A stretch of 64,000 bases of DNA from assembly GCA_021234155.1 (NCBI GenBank), contig JAJEKV010000422.1, forward strand, positions 124,001 to 188,000, read 5' to 3'. Source of the DNA: Isoetes taiwanensis. Lineage: Eukaryota > Streptophyta > Lycopodiopsida > Isoetales > Isoetaceae. The translations under genes were made by a program, and so were the position numbers. Under the pieces are notes generated by a model that was not told the origin of the DNA, searched no databases, and saw only the letters and a list, made by a program, of their open reading frames with translations. Of this stretch, positions 53,936 through 64,000 are shown piece after piece (positions within the stretch are counted from its first letter, which is position 1; each line of letters starts with the position of its first letter).

Positions 53936-54904
53936 GTAAATTATCGTTTCGATTCGGGTTTCGCTCGCTGGAGTCGAGAAAGTTCCTCGAATCCTTTCTC
54001 GATTGTTTTCTTCGGGGTTTTCGACTCGGCGAAATGAAAGCCGAGGAACACAGAAATCGAAGATGCGGGGCTTTGAGCCGAGAAAACCCCAGAGAAGTAA
54101 AGAAAAGTAAAGATTGAAGGGACTTTCTCGACTCGTGAGTCGAGAAAGCTAGAGAATAAACGGGAAGAACAGTATGACGGGGCTTTCTCGACTCGCGGGT
54201 CGAGAAAGTCCCTTCATACTTCGACTTTCCTGTGCTCCTCTGACTTTCTCGACTCGCGAGTCGAGATACCCCAGGGCAATAGAGAGAACATTAGAGATTA
54301 ATGGTTGACGAGTGAAAGCATCGAGCCTTCCCATCCTTTCTTCCCTCGCCTCTTCGGGCAATGTCGCTTAGTTTATATCCTAAGTTGCATCGTTCGAAGA
54401 GGTGGGGCAAGCAAGGATTTGGGAATGAGCGGTGCTTTCACTCTGGCCTCACTCTCCTATGTTCTCTCCTCTCCTGTGGGTATTCTCGACTCGCGAGTCG
54501 AGAAAGTCCCTTCGATCTTCTCCACTCCTGTGCTTCTCTGATTTTCCCGACTCGCGAGTCGAGAAACTCCATGGTAATAGAGAAAACATTAGAGATTAAT
54601 GGTTGAAGAGTGAAAGCATCGAGCCTTCCCAATCTTTCTTTCCCCACCTCTTCGGGCAATGTCGCTTAGTTTATATCCTAAGTTGCATCGTTCGAAGAGG
54701 CGTGAAAGCAAAGATTTGGGAATGCACGATGCTTTCGCTCTGGCCTTGACTCTCCTATGTTTTCTCCTCTCCTGTGGTTATTCTCGACTCGTGAGTCGAG
54801 AAACCCCCTGCATCCTTCTATTTATTTTTTCCTTCGGGTGTTAGGAGATACTTTCATGCTCTGACATTGTGACATTTACTGAATGCAGCCCGTATCCTGA
54901 CCAG
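53936..54904 (+). other. Apparent intron carrying six palindromes and a 300-bp duplication
   Basis: GTAAAT at 53936 and CCTGACCAG at 54904 would join the 53789 frame in phase with IIHARQQWKALGCPQ (AG at 54888 is an alternative acceptor). Within it, palindromes with core TCTCGACTCGCGAGTCGAGA or one mismatch lie at 54126-54145, 54186-54205, 54247-54266, 54484-54503, 54545-54564 and 54782-54801. A unit of about 300 bp (54245-54540 and 54545-54800) is tandemly duplicated, including AATGTCGCTTAGTTTATATC. Confidence 0.6.
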
Positions 54905-56418
54905 ATCATACACGCTCGGCAACAGTGGAAAGCATTGGGTTGTCCTCAGCGTCCTAAAGGAAACAGGGCCCCCTCCGATGAAGACGAGAAGAAGAAGAGA
55001 ACACCAAGAAAGGGCAGGGAATCTCTATCAGACCAATATGACCTCATTCTTAGCACTGAGGCGGTCTGGGAGAAATGGACTGAAATATGGGCTCAATGGA
55101 CAAGAGGCAAGCTGAAGGACAACAATGGAGAATTGCCAACCAGGCCGGACCCAAAGTTGTTCGACAAGCAATTCATGAAAAGGATACAGGGCCTGACGGA
55201 CAAGGAAACGCTTGATCTACAGGGCAGAATCCTGGATGGAACAATCCTGCTAAGGAAAAGTAGAAGTCCAAAAATGCAGGACGCAAAGGATTACGCCACA
55301 ATCCTAAAGAGACGGCGTGCATTGGAAGAAGGCATCACAGAGTTTTGCAATGTTGCCTCCAATGCATGCCATGATTTTGAGTATTATAAGAAGAAGGCTG
55401 CGCTTGATGAGGAAGACATGAAGGAGTTGAACCGTCTATGTCAACCCTACATCAACACCAAGCTAAAGCGTAACGTCAAAACCATCCCCTTCCCTGAACG
55501 TGCTATGGCAATTCTGAAGAGGAAGCTTGGATTCGGGGTGGTCCCATTTAAGACAGCTCCCCTCCATTCCTGGTAACCTTGGGACACAAGGGGTTTGGTG
55601 GTCTGGAACTGGCACCTGGGCCCGTGGCACTATTTGCCATGAATATGATCGAAGACCCCACCCTATTTTATGAAAAAAGCCGACATTGAGCAAAGGGTAC
55701 AAGGCGGTTCCGGACATGACCGAATTTGGATACTGGGTTTCCTTATCTTTTGCATGCGGGCAATCGACAACCTTTGTGGCACAATGGGCAGCTGATATTA
55801 ACTTCACCAAAGAAGATCTTATATTCCATATACTTAACCTGGAACATGAGTGTAGACTTGGCACAAGGCACCAAGTTTTGCCAATGTAGTTTTGGTTTTG
55901 GTTTCAAGATCGGTACTGCAGACTGACAAGTGGTGGTCTAGCGAACACCACTATCTCGACAAGTTCATGATTTCTCAAGAGCAGATGGAACCCTGGAAAG
56001 GCGGCAGATTTATGGAGGATGTGCCATCGATGGACAAAGTCAGCACTGATGGTGCAACATGTCCAATACATAAAATTCCTATCCGGCCAAGAGTTATCAA
56101 GTACTTCATAACCCAACTTGGTCGAGGAAGATCATATTGTATGCGAGTGGTACATGAATGGCCCATTCTCTCGGGGGCTATCTTTGATGGAATGAAACCA
56201 ATATCCATGGTTGGAAATAAGGACATGGTTGAAACCATTCGGTCATACCTGGACCTGCTTCATGAGCATTTCAAAGGGAGGAAGACAAATGGAAGCAGTA
56301 AGGACGATGATGACGAAGACAAACTTGACAGCCAGGGAGAGAAAGGTGACGGAGACGAGAATGTCCAAGGTTTAGACGACAATGCTGCCGAACTAATTCT
56401 GGAGAGTCTGAGATTGAG
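54905..56418 (+). pseudogene. Middle exon block of the same unrecognised gene
   Basis: The frame 54869-55576 includes DEDEKKKRTPRKGRESLSDQ, LSTEAVWEKWTEIWAQWTRG and KRIQGLTDKETLDLQG. After a break it continues in 55686-55889 (GYKAVPDMTEFGYWVSLSF). It then continues in 55892-56418 (DKWWSSEHHYLDKFMISQEQ to an acidic DDDDEDKLDSQGEKGDGDEN tail) and reaches a canonical donor at 56419. At least two frame changes occur. There is no domain I know. The charged, helical character suggests a nuclear protein. Confidence 0.45.
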
Positions 56419-56548
56419 GTGAGTTCACTTTGCTCTCGGAGTGTTTCTCGACTCGCGAGTCGAGAAACCCTCCGAGTATTTAGCTTTTTTTTTTCTCGAC
56501 TCGTGAGTCGAGAAAACGTTTCCTATCTGACGTCTTTCATCATTCCAG
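56419..56548 (+). other. 130-bp intron containing two palindromes
   Basis: Donor GTGAGTTCAC at 56419 and acceptor CATTCCAG at 56548 join LRL-R to DIDRNESGSL in phase (the split AG/G codon remakes Arg). The palindromes at 56446-56465 and 56494-56513 (the second with one mismatch) fill much of the intron. This is the best-supported splice in the window. Confidence 0.7.
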
Positions 56549-57408
56549 GGACATCGATCGCAACGAATCGGGATCATTGACAATATCACACGAATCTGCT
56601 GGCAGTTCACATCATGTGGAGGATACTGGACCCAAGAAAGGCAGTCAAGAGCAAGACAGTGCGGGCAGCAAGAAAGGACCTGAAAAAAATAATGATCCCG
56701 CATATGGATCCCGATCTATCAGAAATTTGGTCAGAGCCAAACTCTAACTGGGATCCAGCGGGTCCCACCAAGCTTATAATATTTGACATCAATGGAGTAT
56801 TAGCTGCAATATACCACGATAAAGACGTCCCTGAGCTTAACACCTCACAGATCCCGACAATAACGGGGTCTAAAATCGTGTATCCTCGACCTAAAGCAAA
56901 GGAGATTATTGAGTGGTGCGTGGAACGGGGATTCCAAGTGGCCATATGGTCTTGTATGGCAAAGAAAAATATTATCAATGTCCTTGGTGTTCTCGGCCTT
57001 CCAGTTTTGATGTTCAAGTTTGTTTGGGGAAACGAACGGGTCGAGCATGTGTCAGGCCTCGATCCAGCCATCACAAAGGGGAAGCCTATTATGGTGAAAA
57101 GGCTGGACAGGGTTTATGAAGCATACTAGGACTTTAACAAACACAACACGCTGATCATAGACGACTCCGCCTACAAGTGCTATCATAACTCGCACAATAC
57201 AATCATTGCCAAGAGTTATTGACCAGAAGAGTATGAAACGGATAGGTGGTTGTCTTTCAATCTCGTTCCTGTCTTGGCGGAATCCCTGTTTGCCATACTT
57301 GTGGCCGATGTGATTAGGAACTATCCGAACCTCAAGGAGGTCGATCCAGAGAGCAGCGCGATCATGAAAGCTATGGACGACAAATATTTTGGTGAACAAG
57401 AAGAGTGA
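56549..57408 (+). pseudogene. FCP1/NIF-like (HAD) phosphatase domain, broken
   Basis: After the in-phase start DIDRNESGSLTISHESAGSS the frame is lost. The frame 56614-57129 then gives TKLIIFDINGVLAAIY, the plant-type DxNG variant of the HAD motif I (second Asp replaced by Asn), VYPRPKAKEIIEWCVERGFQ, and AIWSCMAKKN (motif II region). After a stop at about 57127 it continues with TLIIDDSAYKCYHNSHNT (the family's IDDSP-like motif III). A second stop (SY, stop, PEEYE) follows before the final stop at 57408. FCP1-like proteins dephosphorylate RNA polymerase II tails or act in membrane biogenesis. The Asn at motif I means catalytic ability is uncertain, and two nonsense codons plus a frameshift make this copy doubtful. 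Confidence 0.6.
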
Positions 57409-57513
57409 CCTCTGCTTTCAGATAGTCGAATTGTGTGAATCTTGTAAAGAAACGTGAAGAAATGTACTATATTTTGTAATGAATATACTTGTACATTGAG
57501 TTTTCGCTGGCTT

Positions 57514-57744
57514 TCTCGACTCGCGAGTCGAGAAAGGCATGCTTGTCCTATTGATGAAACCATTTGTATGTTTGTTTGTGTGACTGGATGCGGCCATATT
57601 CTGTAATGATAATGGTTGTACATTGGGTTTCCTGGGCTTTTCTCGACTTGCGAGTCGAGAAAGGCACTGCTTGTCTCGTTGACGTCTCGTTGAGAATGGT
57701 TGTACTTTGACTCTTCTGGGCCTTTCTCGACTCGCGAGACGAGA
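57514..57744 (+). repeat. Three further palindromes in 84-127 bp repeats after the phosphatase domain
   Basis: The palindromes at 57514-57533, 57641-57660 and 57725-57744 sit in repeated context (GTACATTG-GTTT...CTGG-CTTTCTCG ... GAGAAAGGCACTGCTTGTC). The last two each carry a single mismatch. This lies between the stop at 57408 and the last exon, in a 3' intron or intergenic position. Confidence 0.85.
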
Positions 57745-57879
57745 AAGGCACTACTTGCCACGTGATTGGATGCAGTTATATGGAATGAATGTTCTCTATT
57801 GTATTTTGAATTCACCATTCTTTTCTTCGTTTTGACTAATGATACCGTAATTGTTAATCATACTCTCCTTGCTCCAGGT

Positions 57880-58440
57880 GGTTCAGGCACTAATCCCGCA
57901 GCAGCACAGATCCCGTTCAGGCATCACAGAGACCGCTCAAGGCGGCACATATCCCGCTCAAGGCGGCAGAGATACCGTTCTGGCACAGATCCCGCTCACG
58001 CTACACTCTTACCCGGCCTTTGGGATAAGGTTGCTCGTGAATGCAGAGGCCATGCACACGCTCGGGATAAAGAAGAGGGGAAGAAATTTGAGACAGTCCA
58101 GAAAGCTCAAAGCATCTTGCAAGCATTGCATAACATCCACAGAGGTTGGGGAAGGAGCATATTCGATGAAAAGCTGCGGGAGGAGAGTGGAGAAGTCGGG
58201 TGGACAGGTCAGCCGGTGGCTCCCGAGGCGCCTCCTCGTGAGGCATTCCACACTCTTCAGGTTGCCCCCAAGGCTTACAGACGGCATGAAGAAGCCCCGC
58301 AAGTTAATCCCCTAAGGTGGACCACCTACCACGATGATGTAACTGTAGTGACAGCAAGACCGCCATGGTCTCTGCGTCCGATGTAAAATACGTTGTACCT
58401 ATTCAATTTATTAATAAAAATTCTTTTTCAACTAGAACTT
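57880..58440 (+). CDS. Putative terminal exon with Arg/His-rich repeats and poly(A) signal
   Basis: It follows the acceptor-like CTTGCTCCAG at about 57878 and stays open to the stop at 58384-58386. It begins with repeats of a unit GGCACATATCCCGCTCAA (reading RSRR/HRDRSRRH). The rest includes WGRSIFDEKLREESGEVGW and ends WTTYHDDVTVVTARPPWSLR. AATAAA at 58413 could end the transcript. No family recognised. Whether it is joined to the phosphatase exons or is its own gene is unclear. Confidence 0.4.
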
Positions 58441-61400
58441 CCTCTTTACTGAATCTTTAATGAATTTTGTTTGAGTTGTATTGTTCTTGTTCTCGATTCG
58501 CTATCCGAGAAAACGGGGAGAAAGCTCGAACCCACACTAAGAGACAAATATTCGAATTATGGACAGTTTTCGAGTCGGAGCTCTACTTTTTATGTAAGAT
58601 AACAGAGTTCCGAAAAAAAGTGGGAATAGAATGAGACCCACTTTAATTAAATACGACGCTAATTCTGATAGAAATTAGGAAGCATTTTGAAGAAGTTTTG
58701 TATGAAGTATAAGTAGCAGAGTAGTAGGATGTTTAAGAAAGCCATGACTAGTCTGTAGAAGTTGGGTGATCCATTCTGGATAGAACAATAGGGATTTTGG
58801 GTGAGGGAAAATGCATGTGCTATCAGATATGGCAACCTAGTTTCACATATTGCAAGCAAGAGCGGATCATCCTCCCAGATTTCTTTGCCATAGCCCTGTT
58901 TGCGCACATGCTCTCATAAAGCCCCAATGATTCTGCAGCCCAACAAACCTGCAGATTAAGTCGGTTGTGGCAATCTGGCAGAAAAATGATAAATAGATCT
59001 AAATAATGAAAATAGAAAAAAACACGGCCTCATCTTGGTATTTCCATCTGAGTTTTCTTCTTAAAATATTTCTCTGCTTTTTTATGTGTTTGCAGGTAGT
59101 TACATATCCACAATGATAAATCCGAAAGCAAAAGAAAGCCAGGTTCTTCTATCTTTTTTTTTTATGCAATTGCATCTGAGCTTTTCATGATCTAAAGCAT
59201 GGGAAGAGAGGCCATATCCTGTATTCCTGAACTGTGCAGGCAAACTATCTCTAGAATCGGACTTTACTGAATCCATGGCTGCCCGAGTCCGTGCTACATC
59301 CGAGACACCTTTGCAGAATAACTATGCTACAGGCTGCAAGAGACATGGCAAAACATAAGACAGAAATGACCAACACAGTAATTCAAGCCTTCCAGCCCCT
59401 TTCAACAAAACCCATTCATAACCCTGAGCAAATGGCATGTTTCTACCTGCTACAAGCAGGCCTGAATATGTCGTCCTCCATAGCCAACCATGGTTATCCT
59501 TGTTCCTATGGTCCTAGTTCTAGCCTTTTCATCTGGGTAAAATAGTTTAGATTTTCAAAAATTTCAATTGTTTTTTCAAATTCCCAGTCTAGGACTTCTG
59601 CTCATTATTCGATGGATTTCCATGCTTAATCTAGTTCGTTTGAATGTCTGAGAGAAATTCTCACATTCTGAAGATATTGGCCATTCACTCTAGGTTTTAA
59701 GTTTTTTATGCTTGAATAGTCTTTGGTTTTGGGCAAACTGAAGTAGCCCAATTTCAAGCATTACAGTGGTCTATGCAATTTAGCTGAAAAGCCCTTGTTG
59801 CGCAGAGCCGGAATTGGCGAATTTGAAGCTGATTTCAAACTGCTCAATTGATCAGATGAAATGGGAAGGGATAAAAAGGCAGAAAAAGGACTTTAAACCA
59901 TGTTAAAACCTACCTGTGATTGGCCAATTTTTCCTTAAACAAGCCTTGTAGTAGGGTCATATTTTATTGCTGGGAGGCGGCTATATTCACAGATTGAATG
60001 GCGAATAGCTACACTAATGCAAACATATGCGTAGCTAGAGGGACATTTGGTCGGCCATGAATTTTGATTCACATCCACTATAAAAGTGTGAATCTGTTAA
60101 AACTAATGGAAAGTTAGAAGAATACATAATTTTAGTTTAGCATGTGGCGCCTTCCCATAAGCACAAGGTGATAAGATATTGTGGAACAACAAAAACTTTG
60201 AATGCACAAGGTGATAAGAATTTGTGGATAGATAATGCACAAGGTGGTAAGAACTTAAAAAAAAATTACGGTGCGAATTACATATTTAGCTAGAGAAAAT
60301 CCTAATTGTTGAAGAGAGAATCATTGTGAATAGAATCGTACTTTAGATTTACATAATGCAGTTTTTAACGACCTGGGTTTCTCACTATTGGCTACGACCT
60401 GGGTTTCTCACTATCGGCTTCTTTTGCCTACTCGAATGCCCTGCAAAACCCACGTTATCTGAGTCAAAATCCAAGTGAAGAGAAGAGAAATGCAAGGCCG
60501 ACGCGATAAATTTCTTATATGCATGTGTCATATTTGACTAGAAAAAATATTTATCAAGCATCAAATGCTTTAAAAAAGGCATGCAAGCCAAGGAAGTGAC
60601 ATGCAAATGCATATATAGATGCAAAAAGCACTTTAAGCATAACATAATGTAAAATCTTATACAAGGGGGCCTTGGAACTTAGTCAACGCATTTATGTAGC
60701 CATGTTATAAGCATAAAATAAAATATTATGCCTATACAAGGGAACATTTATATTGCCATGAGCTTAGGCACTTCAAGCTTAGTCATATTTGTGATATTTG
60801 ATCCAAAAAAGAATCAATGAATAGATATATACAATAAATAAATAAAAAATAGCGAAAATGCAGGGTTGGGATGAAGGTTAGGGTGGGGATGGACAAAAAA
60901 AATGAACGAAATAAATTGTCTTGATAAATCATTGCTTGTCGCGTCTGAGCTTGGCTATTTATCTCCAAAAGTATGGCAACCACTTTTTCATCTAAACATT
61001 TATGGGATTATACCAGTGGGTTCTTATGCTTAGGATAACAAATGTGTTTGCAAAGAAAATGCCATTTTTCCAAATGCCTTGTGGATAATTTTATAGAAAT
61101 TTTGATTGGATGAACACCTTGCCATTCTGCAATATGCACTTCACTATTATGGATGTCAAACAAGAGTATCTCACTCTGAACTGTTGAGCGTCAAATCCCA
61201 TAGATGCAATATAAAGTGGTTGGGGGAAGGGCCCAACCGAGCAATGTAGTGTGGTGTGTGGTCACATGTCTAGTTGGACCACAACTAGATTCTTGCGGGC
61301 AAACTATAACTTGAAGACTTATCCCTCAAAGGAGCTTGGCTCTGTATTTTTGACAACAATTGGAAACTACCTGCCAAGCTGCCTGATCTGTTGCTTGATA

Positions 61401-61751
61401 TGCATTCGTTTATGCTACATGGCTTCCAAATGCTATCCCTTGATCGTCTGCTTTTCATTTTCGAGAGGCTATTTATTGAGGAGTAGTTTGCACAGTTTAG
61501 AGACATGTATTATTACCATGGGGAGCAGTTCTTTTGGAATGGGAGGGAGATGATTCAAACAGATCCATCCGTTGTGGCTCCATGCATTTGCCCATGAATG
61601 GTCTCAAATCTTATGGTTGGCCTATCCATAATCCAACCAATGCTTCTTTGCTTGTGCAAGATGAAGTGGTCTACCTTCGCAGCTGCCTCAAAACCCCACT
61701 GGACCGTTTCATTTATTCAACATCAGCATCTATGTAAGTAAATACAAGGAG
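58441..61751. other. No gene recognised
   Basis: AT-rich DNA. It contains a 26-bp tandem duplication (CGACCTGGGTTTCTCACTAT at 60370-60420) and recurring GCACAAGGTGATAAGA words (60140-60260). Weak frames at 59291-59545, 61251-61553 and 61534-61737 (the last includes KSYGWPIHNPTNAS) are unassigned. A palindrome relative (CTCGATTCGCTATCCGAG) lies at about 58495-58512. Confidence 0.5.
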
Positions 61752-62910
61752 AGATGGTTACCACGTCGGCAACGCGCCATTTCACGCTCCAGACCCGCAT
61801 CGACCAGGCAGGGCCGCATGGAGCGGCACTTGGTGGATGCGGCGGCCTTTACTGCCTCTTCTTGCGCACTGGCTGATAACGGGCAGCCTTCCAGGTACTA
61901 CGGGTTCTGGATGGCATTCCGATATGGTTTCCATGTCATATCCCCGCATATGCCCGCGCCGAATCCGTGTTTGTGGCTCATGCTTGGCGAGAGCCATCGT
62001 TGCCGCCTCAAAGCCCAACTTGGCGGTCTCATCTCGATGCCACGGTAGAGCACAGCGGACTGCCACATCAGCCGGTGACCTTTACGACAAGGGGAGATGG
62101 TTGGCGTGTCGGCAACATGCAATTCCACGGGGAAGGACCAGACCGACCAAGCAAAAGGCTACGCGGAGCGGCACATGGTGGATGCGGCGGTCTTTCTTGC
62201 CTCTTCGTCTTTGAGGTGATAACAGGCGACCTTCCGGATGACTACGGCCTTGGAGGACATTGCTCATCTGGTTTTGTCTAGGGTTCTACATTTTTTCCGC
62301 CCGGCTCCGCTTTTTTGCGGCATATGACCAGGGAGCCAACATTGCCGCCTAAAGCCTAAGTTGGCGCCTCCCTCGATACCCGCGGCTGATAATGGTGCCC
62401 GACACGACGGGTCTTGGGATGGCGTGCGAGATGGTTTTTCCGCCGCCAATGCGCCCTTGTTCGCGCCCGAACGCCCGGGCGGTTCTAGGCCCGTCGCGTC
62501 GCCTCGGGTGATAACGGGGTAATTTGGTCGATAATGGGGGCTGACACATCAGCACGGGTCTTGGACGGCGTGCGAGATGGTTTCCACGCCGGCAATGCGC
62601 TTTGTCAAGGCCGGGCGACCGCCTTGACTCCAGTTCGCCGTCAAGACGCTTCGGCTGATAACGGGGCGACACATCAACACGGGTCTTGACGGCGTGTCTG
62701 GTCGGTTTCCACGTCAGCAATGCGCCCTTGTTCGCGCCGGACCACGGGCGTTTCTAGGCCCGTCAGCGACTTCCTCGGTGTCGCGGGGGTACTTTGGCGA
62801 TAGCGGGGGACTGACACATCAGCACGGGTCTTGGACAGCGTGCCGAGATGGTTTCCACGTCAGCAATGCGCCCTTGCCCGCACCGGACCGCCCGGGGCGG
62901 CTCTAGGAGG
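61752..62910. repeat. GC-rich degenerate tandem array (125-150 bp and longer units)
   Basis: The word GGCGTGCGAGATGGTTTCCA recurs, with variation, at about 62421, 62568, 62692 and 62838, and more weakly at 61752, 61920 and 62093. It is regularly accompanied by CTGACACATCAGCACGGGTC and GCAATGCGCCCTTG. A larger unit of roughly 340 bp (GCCGCCTMAAGCCYAASTTGG, about 62000 and 62343) is superimposed. ORFs on both strands are fortuitous products of high GC. It may be part of the long LTR that ends at 63856 or an independent satellite. Confidence 0.75.
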
Positions 62911-63199
62911 GAAACTACGGTTCGAGAAAATTCCACGAGGGAATTTCCGGCTGCCCCGCCAGATTTAGGGCGCCAGTGGCGAAGCATGGCGCCGAAGAAT
63001 GCGGCGCCGGTCGCCGAGGGAATATTCCCGACCCTTTTGTCCTTGATCAATGAGCTCTATGTAGCCAAATGTTACGGTCCAAGGGCAAGTCGCGCCTGCA
63101 GGCCTTGAAACCGGGAGTTCGCTTTGGGAATGCCATGGGGTGGCCAGGGAATGTCCCAAGCAAATATTCCGCCTAGGGGCGGCATGGGGATAATTTTTA

Positions 63200-63856
63200 A
63201 ATAAGGGAACTTTCGTATGTTTTGCCATTTAATTAAATTAAAAGTTTCATGCAAAAAACCACTTAACCATTGGGAATGGGGGTGTGAGGTGGCAATGCCT
63301 TATTGGATGAGGCAATTAAAAGGGCATGAACGAAAATTCCTGATCACGGCTGCTATGGCGGCCGGATCATCCTAAGATAGCCCGGATCAGGGCTAAAACT
63401 GCTCGGTTTGGGCTGCAGAAAAGGCCCACGGCCCTTTTTTGAGCTAAACCTTAGTGGCTTTATAAAAGGATGGGGAGCGATTCTGGAAGAAAGGAGTTTT
63501 GTCTTGGAAGCAAGCGGTTGGAGCAGACCGTCTTGTTTGACAGCCAGATCTTCTACTGCCAGGGCTTTCGACCCGTTGTGAATTGTTTGGGAAGCAATTC
63601 GTTCTGTTTGGAGCTACTCCAATATTGGGTAGTAATTCAAGGAGGCGTTCCGTTCTGGAAGTGTTCTCAACCGTTCTTGAGGAATACTGCTACTGCAATA
63701 TCCAGTTTGTGTGTTAGAACTGCTGAAGCTGTGCTTCAGGCTGATTCCGGGGATCAGAAAGCAATCGTGCGCGGGGAGCTCAGGGAGTTCGTGGTTGTGG
63801 GGAATTCTGGGAATTCTTGGTAGTGCGATTGTGTCTACTTTTGCAGGCGTCTGACA
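63200..63856 (+). mobile_element. 5' LTR (right part) of another LTR retrotransposon
   Basis: It has a TATA box (TATAAAAG, 63461-63468) and ends ...GTCTGACA at 63856, three bases before a tRNA primer site. The left limit is unknown because the second LTR is outside the window. The given start is only the beginning of the AT-rich zone; the GC-rich array may belong to it too. It is not the family of E and F. Confidence 0.65.
63461..63468 (+). promoter_or_regulatory. TATA box of the LTR promoter
   Basis: TATAAAAG lies about 390 bp before the LTR end, a normal U3/R position. Confidence 0.6.
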
Positions 63857-63859
63857 ATT

Positions 63860-63871
63860 TGGTATCAGAGC
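63860..63871 (+). other. Primer binding site (initiator tRNA-Met)
   Basis: TGGTATCAGAGC follows the LTR end after ATT. It is the same primer type as in element E, on the plus strand. Confidence 0.88.
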
Positions 63872-63905
63872 AAGGTCTAGGGCCTTGACTGATCCGACAC
63901 GAGAT

Positions 63906-64000
63906 ATGTCGCAGCCAATTGATGGGTTGCCAACTGTTGCTTTAACAGATGGCATAATTCTGGCGCTCCGTGATATTCATCTGGAGGACTTACCTTCGTT
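63906..64000 (+). CDS. Start of gag, truncated by the window edge
   Basis: ATG at 63906 opens a frame to the edge (MSQPIDGLPTVALTDG..., 31 codons). Its position 35 bp after the primer binding site is that expected of gag. Too short to classify as Ty1 or Ty3. Confidence 0.6.
   Translation, partial: MSQPIDGLPTVALTDGIILALRDIHLEDLPS

Noticed and set aside
61782-63254. Numerous 60-125 codon ORFs in the GC-rich array
   Set aside because: High GC lowers stop frequency; frames on both strands repeat with the array and show no domain.

Overview
This window is nuclear DNA from a land plant with a repeat-rich genome. The evidence is spliceable GT-AG introns, initiator-tRNA-primed LTR retrotransposons, L1-type LINEs, plant Helitrons with Rep/helicase, hAT remnants, and fragments of plant genes (CYP94, LSM14/DCP5, trihelix). 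The LINE fragments and an aegerolysin-like gene made me think of a non-seed plant such as a lycophyte, fern or bryophyte. That is an impression, not a demonstration. Almost nothing here is an ordinary intact host gene: the window is a stack of nested, mostly decayed mobile elements plus a few captured or damaged gene pieces.

Layout. 1-16493: a long LTR retrotransposon (F, plus strand, 3' LTR 14460-16493) interrupted by a member of its own family in the opposite orientation (E, 572-11831, minus strand). E has both LTRs, PBS, PPT and a 5-bp target duplication. A 0.47-kb terminal-inverted-repeat element sits inside F's LTR. 16494-24690: LINE remnants on the plus strand, a trihelix gene fragment between hairpins and microsatellites, a Helitron 3' end, and a 5'-truncated LINE with a 23-bp target duplication nested in older sequence. 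24886-25734: a hAT transposase C-terminus between inverted arms. 27340-28841 and 33394-33650: remains of several aegerolysin-like copies. 28888-32907: a complete 4.0-kb TIR transposon (TAA target duplication, PIF/Harbinger-like) carrying pieces of at least two unrelated host genes, an LSM14/DCP5-type decapping factor and a CYP94 cytochrome P450.

33668-48318: a Helitron territory on the minus strand. It has a classic 3' terminus (hairpin plus CTAG), a nearly full-length Rep-helicase (37101-40868), and a second copy with an excellent Rep but no helicase (43547-47195). A 1.85-kb non-autonomous hAT and tRNA-related SINE copies lie near the terminus. 48319-52640: short tandem repeats, small ORFs and a fragment of a transposon-associated DUF8039-like protein.

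51236-57744 is the strangest part. A 20-24 bp near-perfect palindrome (core TCTCGACTCGCGAGTCGAGA) occurs fifteen times, first as a 47-bp tandem array and then in apparent introns and the 3' region of a spliced, partly broken gene (52646-58440). That gene ends in an FCP1/NIF-like phosphatase domain. 58440-61750 has no recognisable gene. 61752-62910 is a GC-rich degenerate tandem array. The window closes with the 5' LTR, PBS and gag start of another LTR retrotransposon.

Most coordinates of element ends come from direct comparison of repeated copies within the window and are firm. Protein family calls rest on motifs read by eye.
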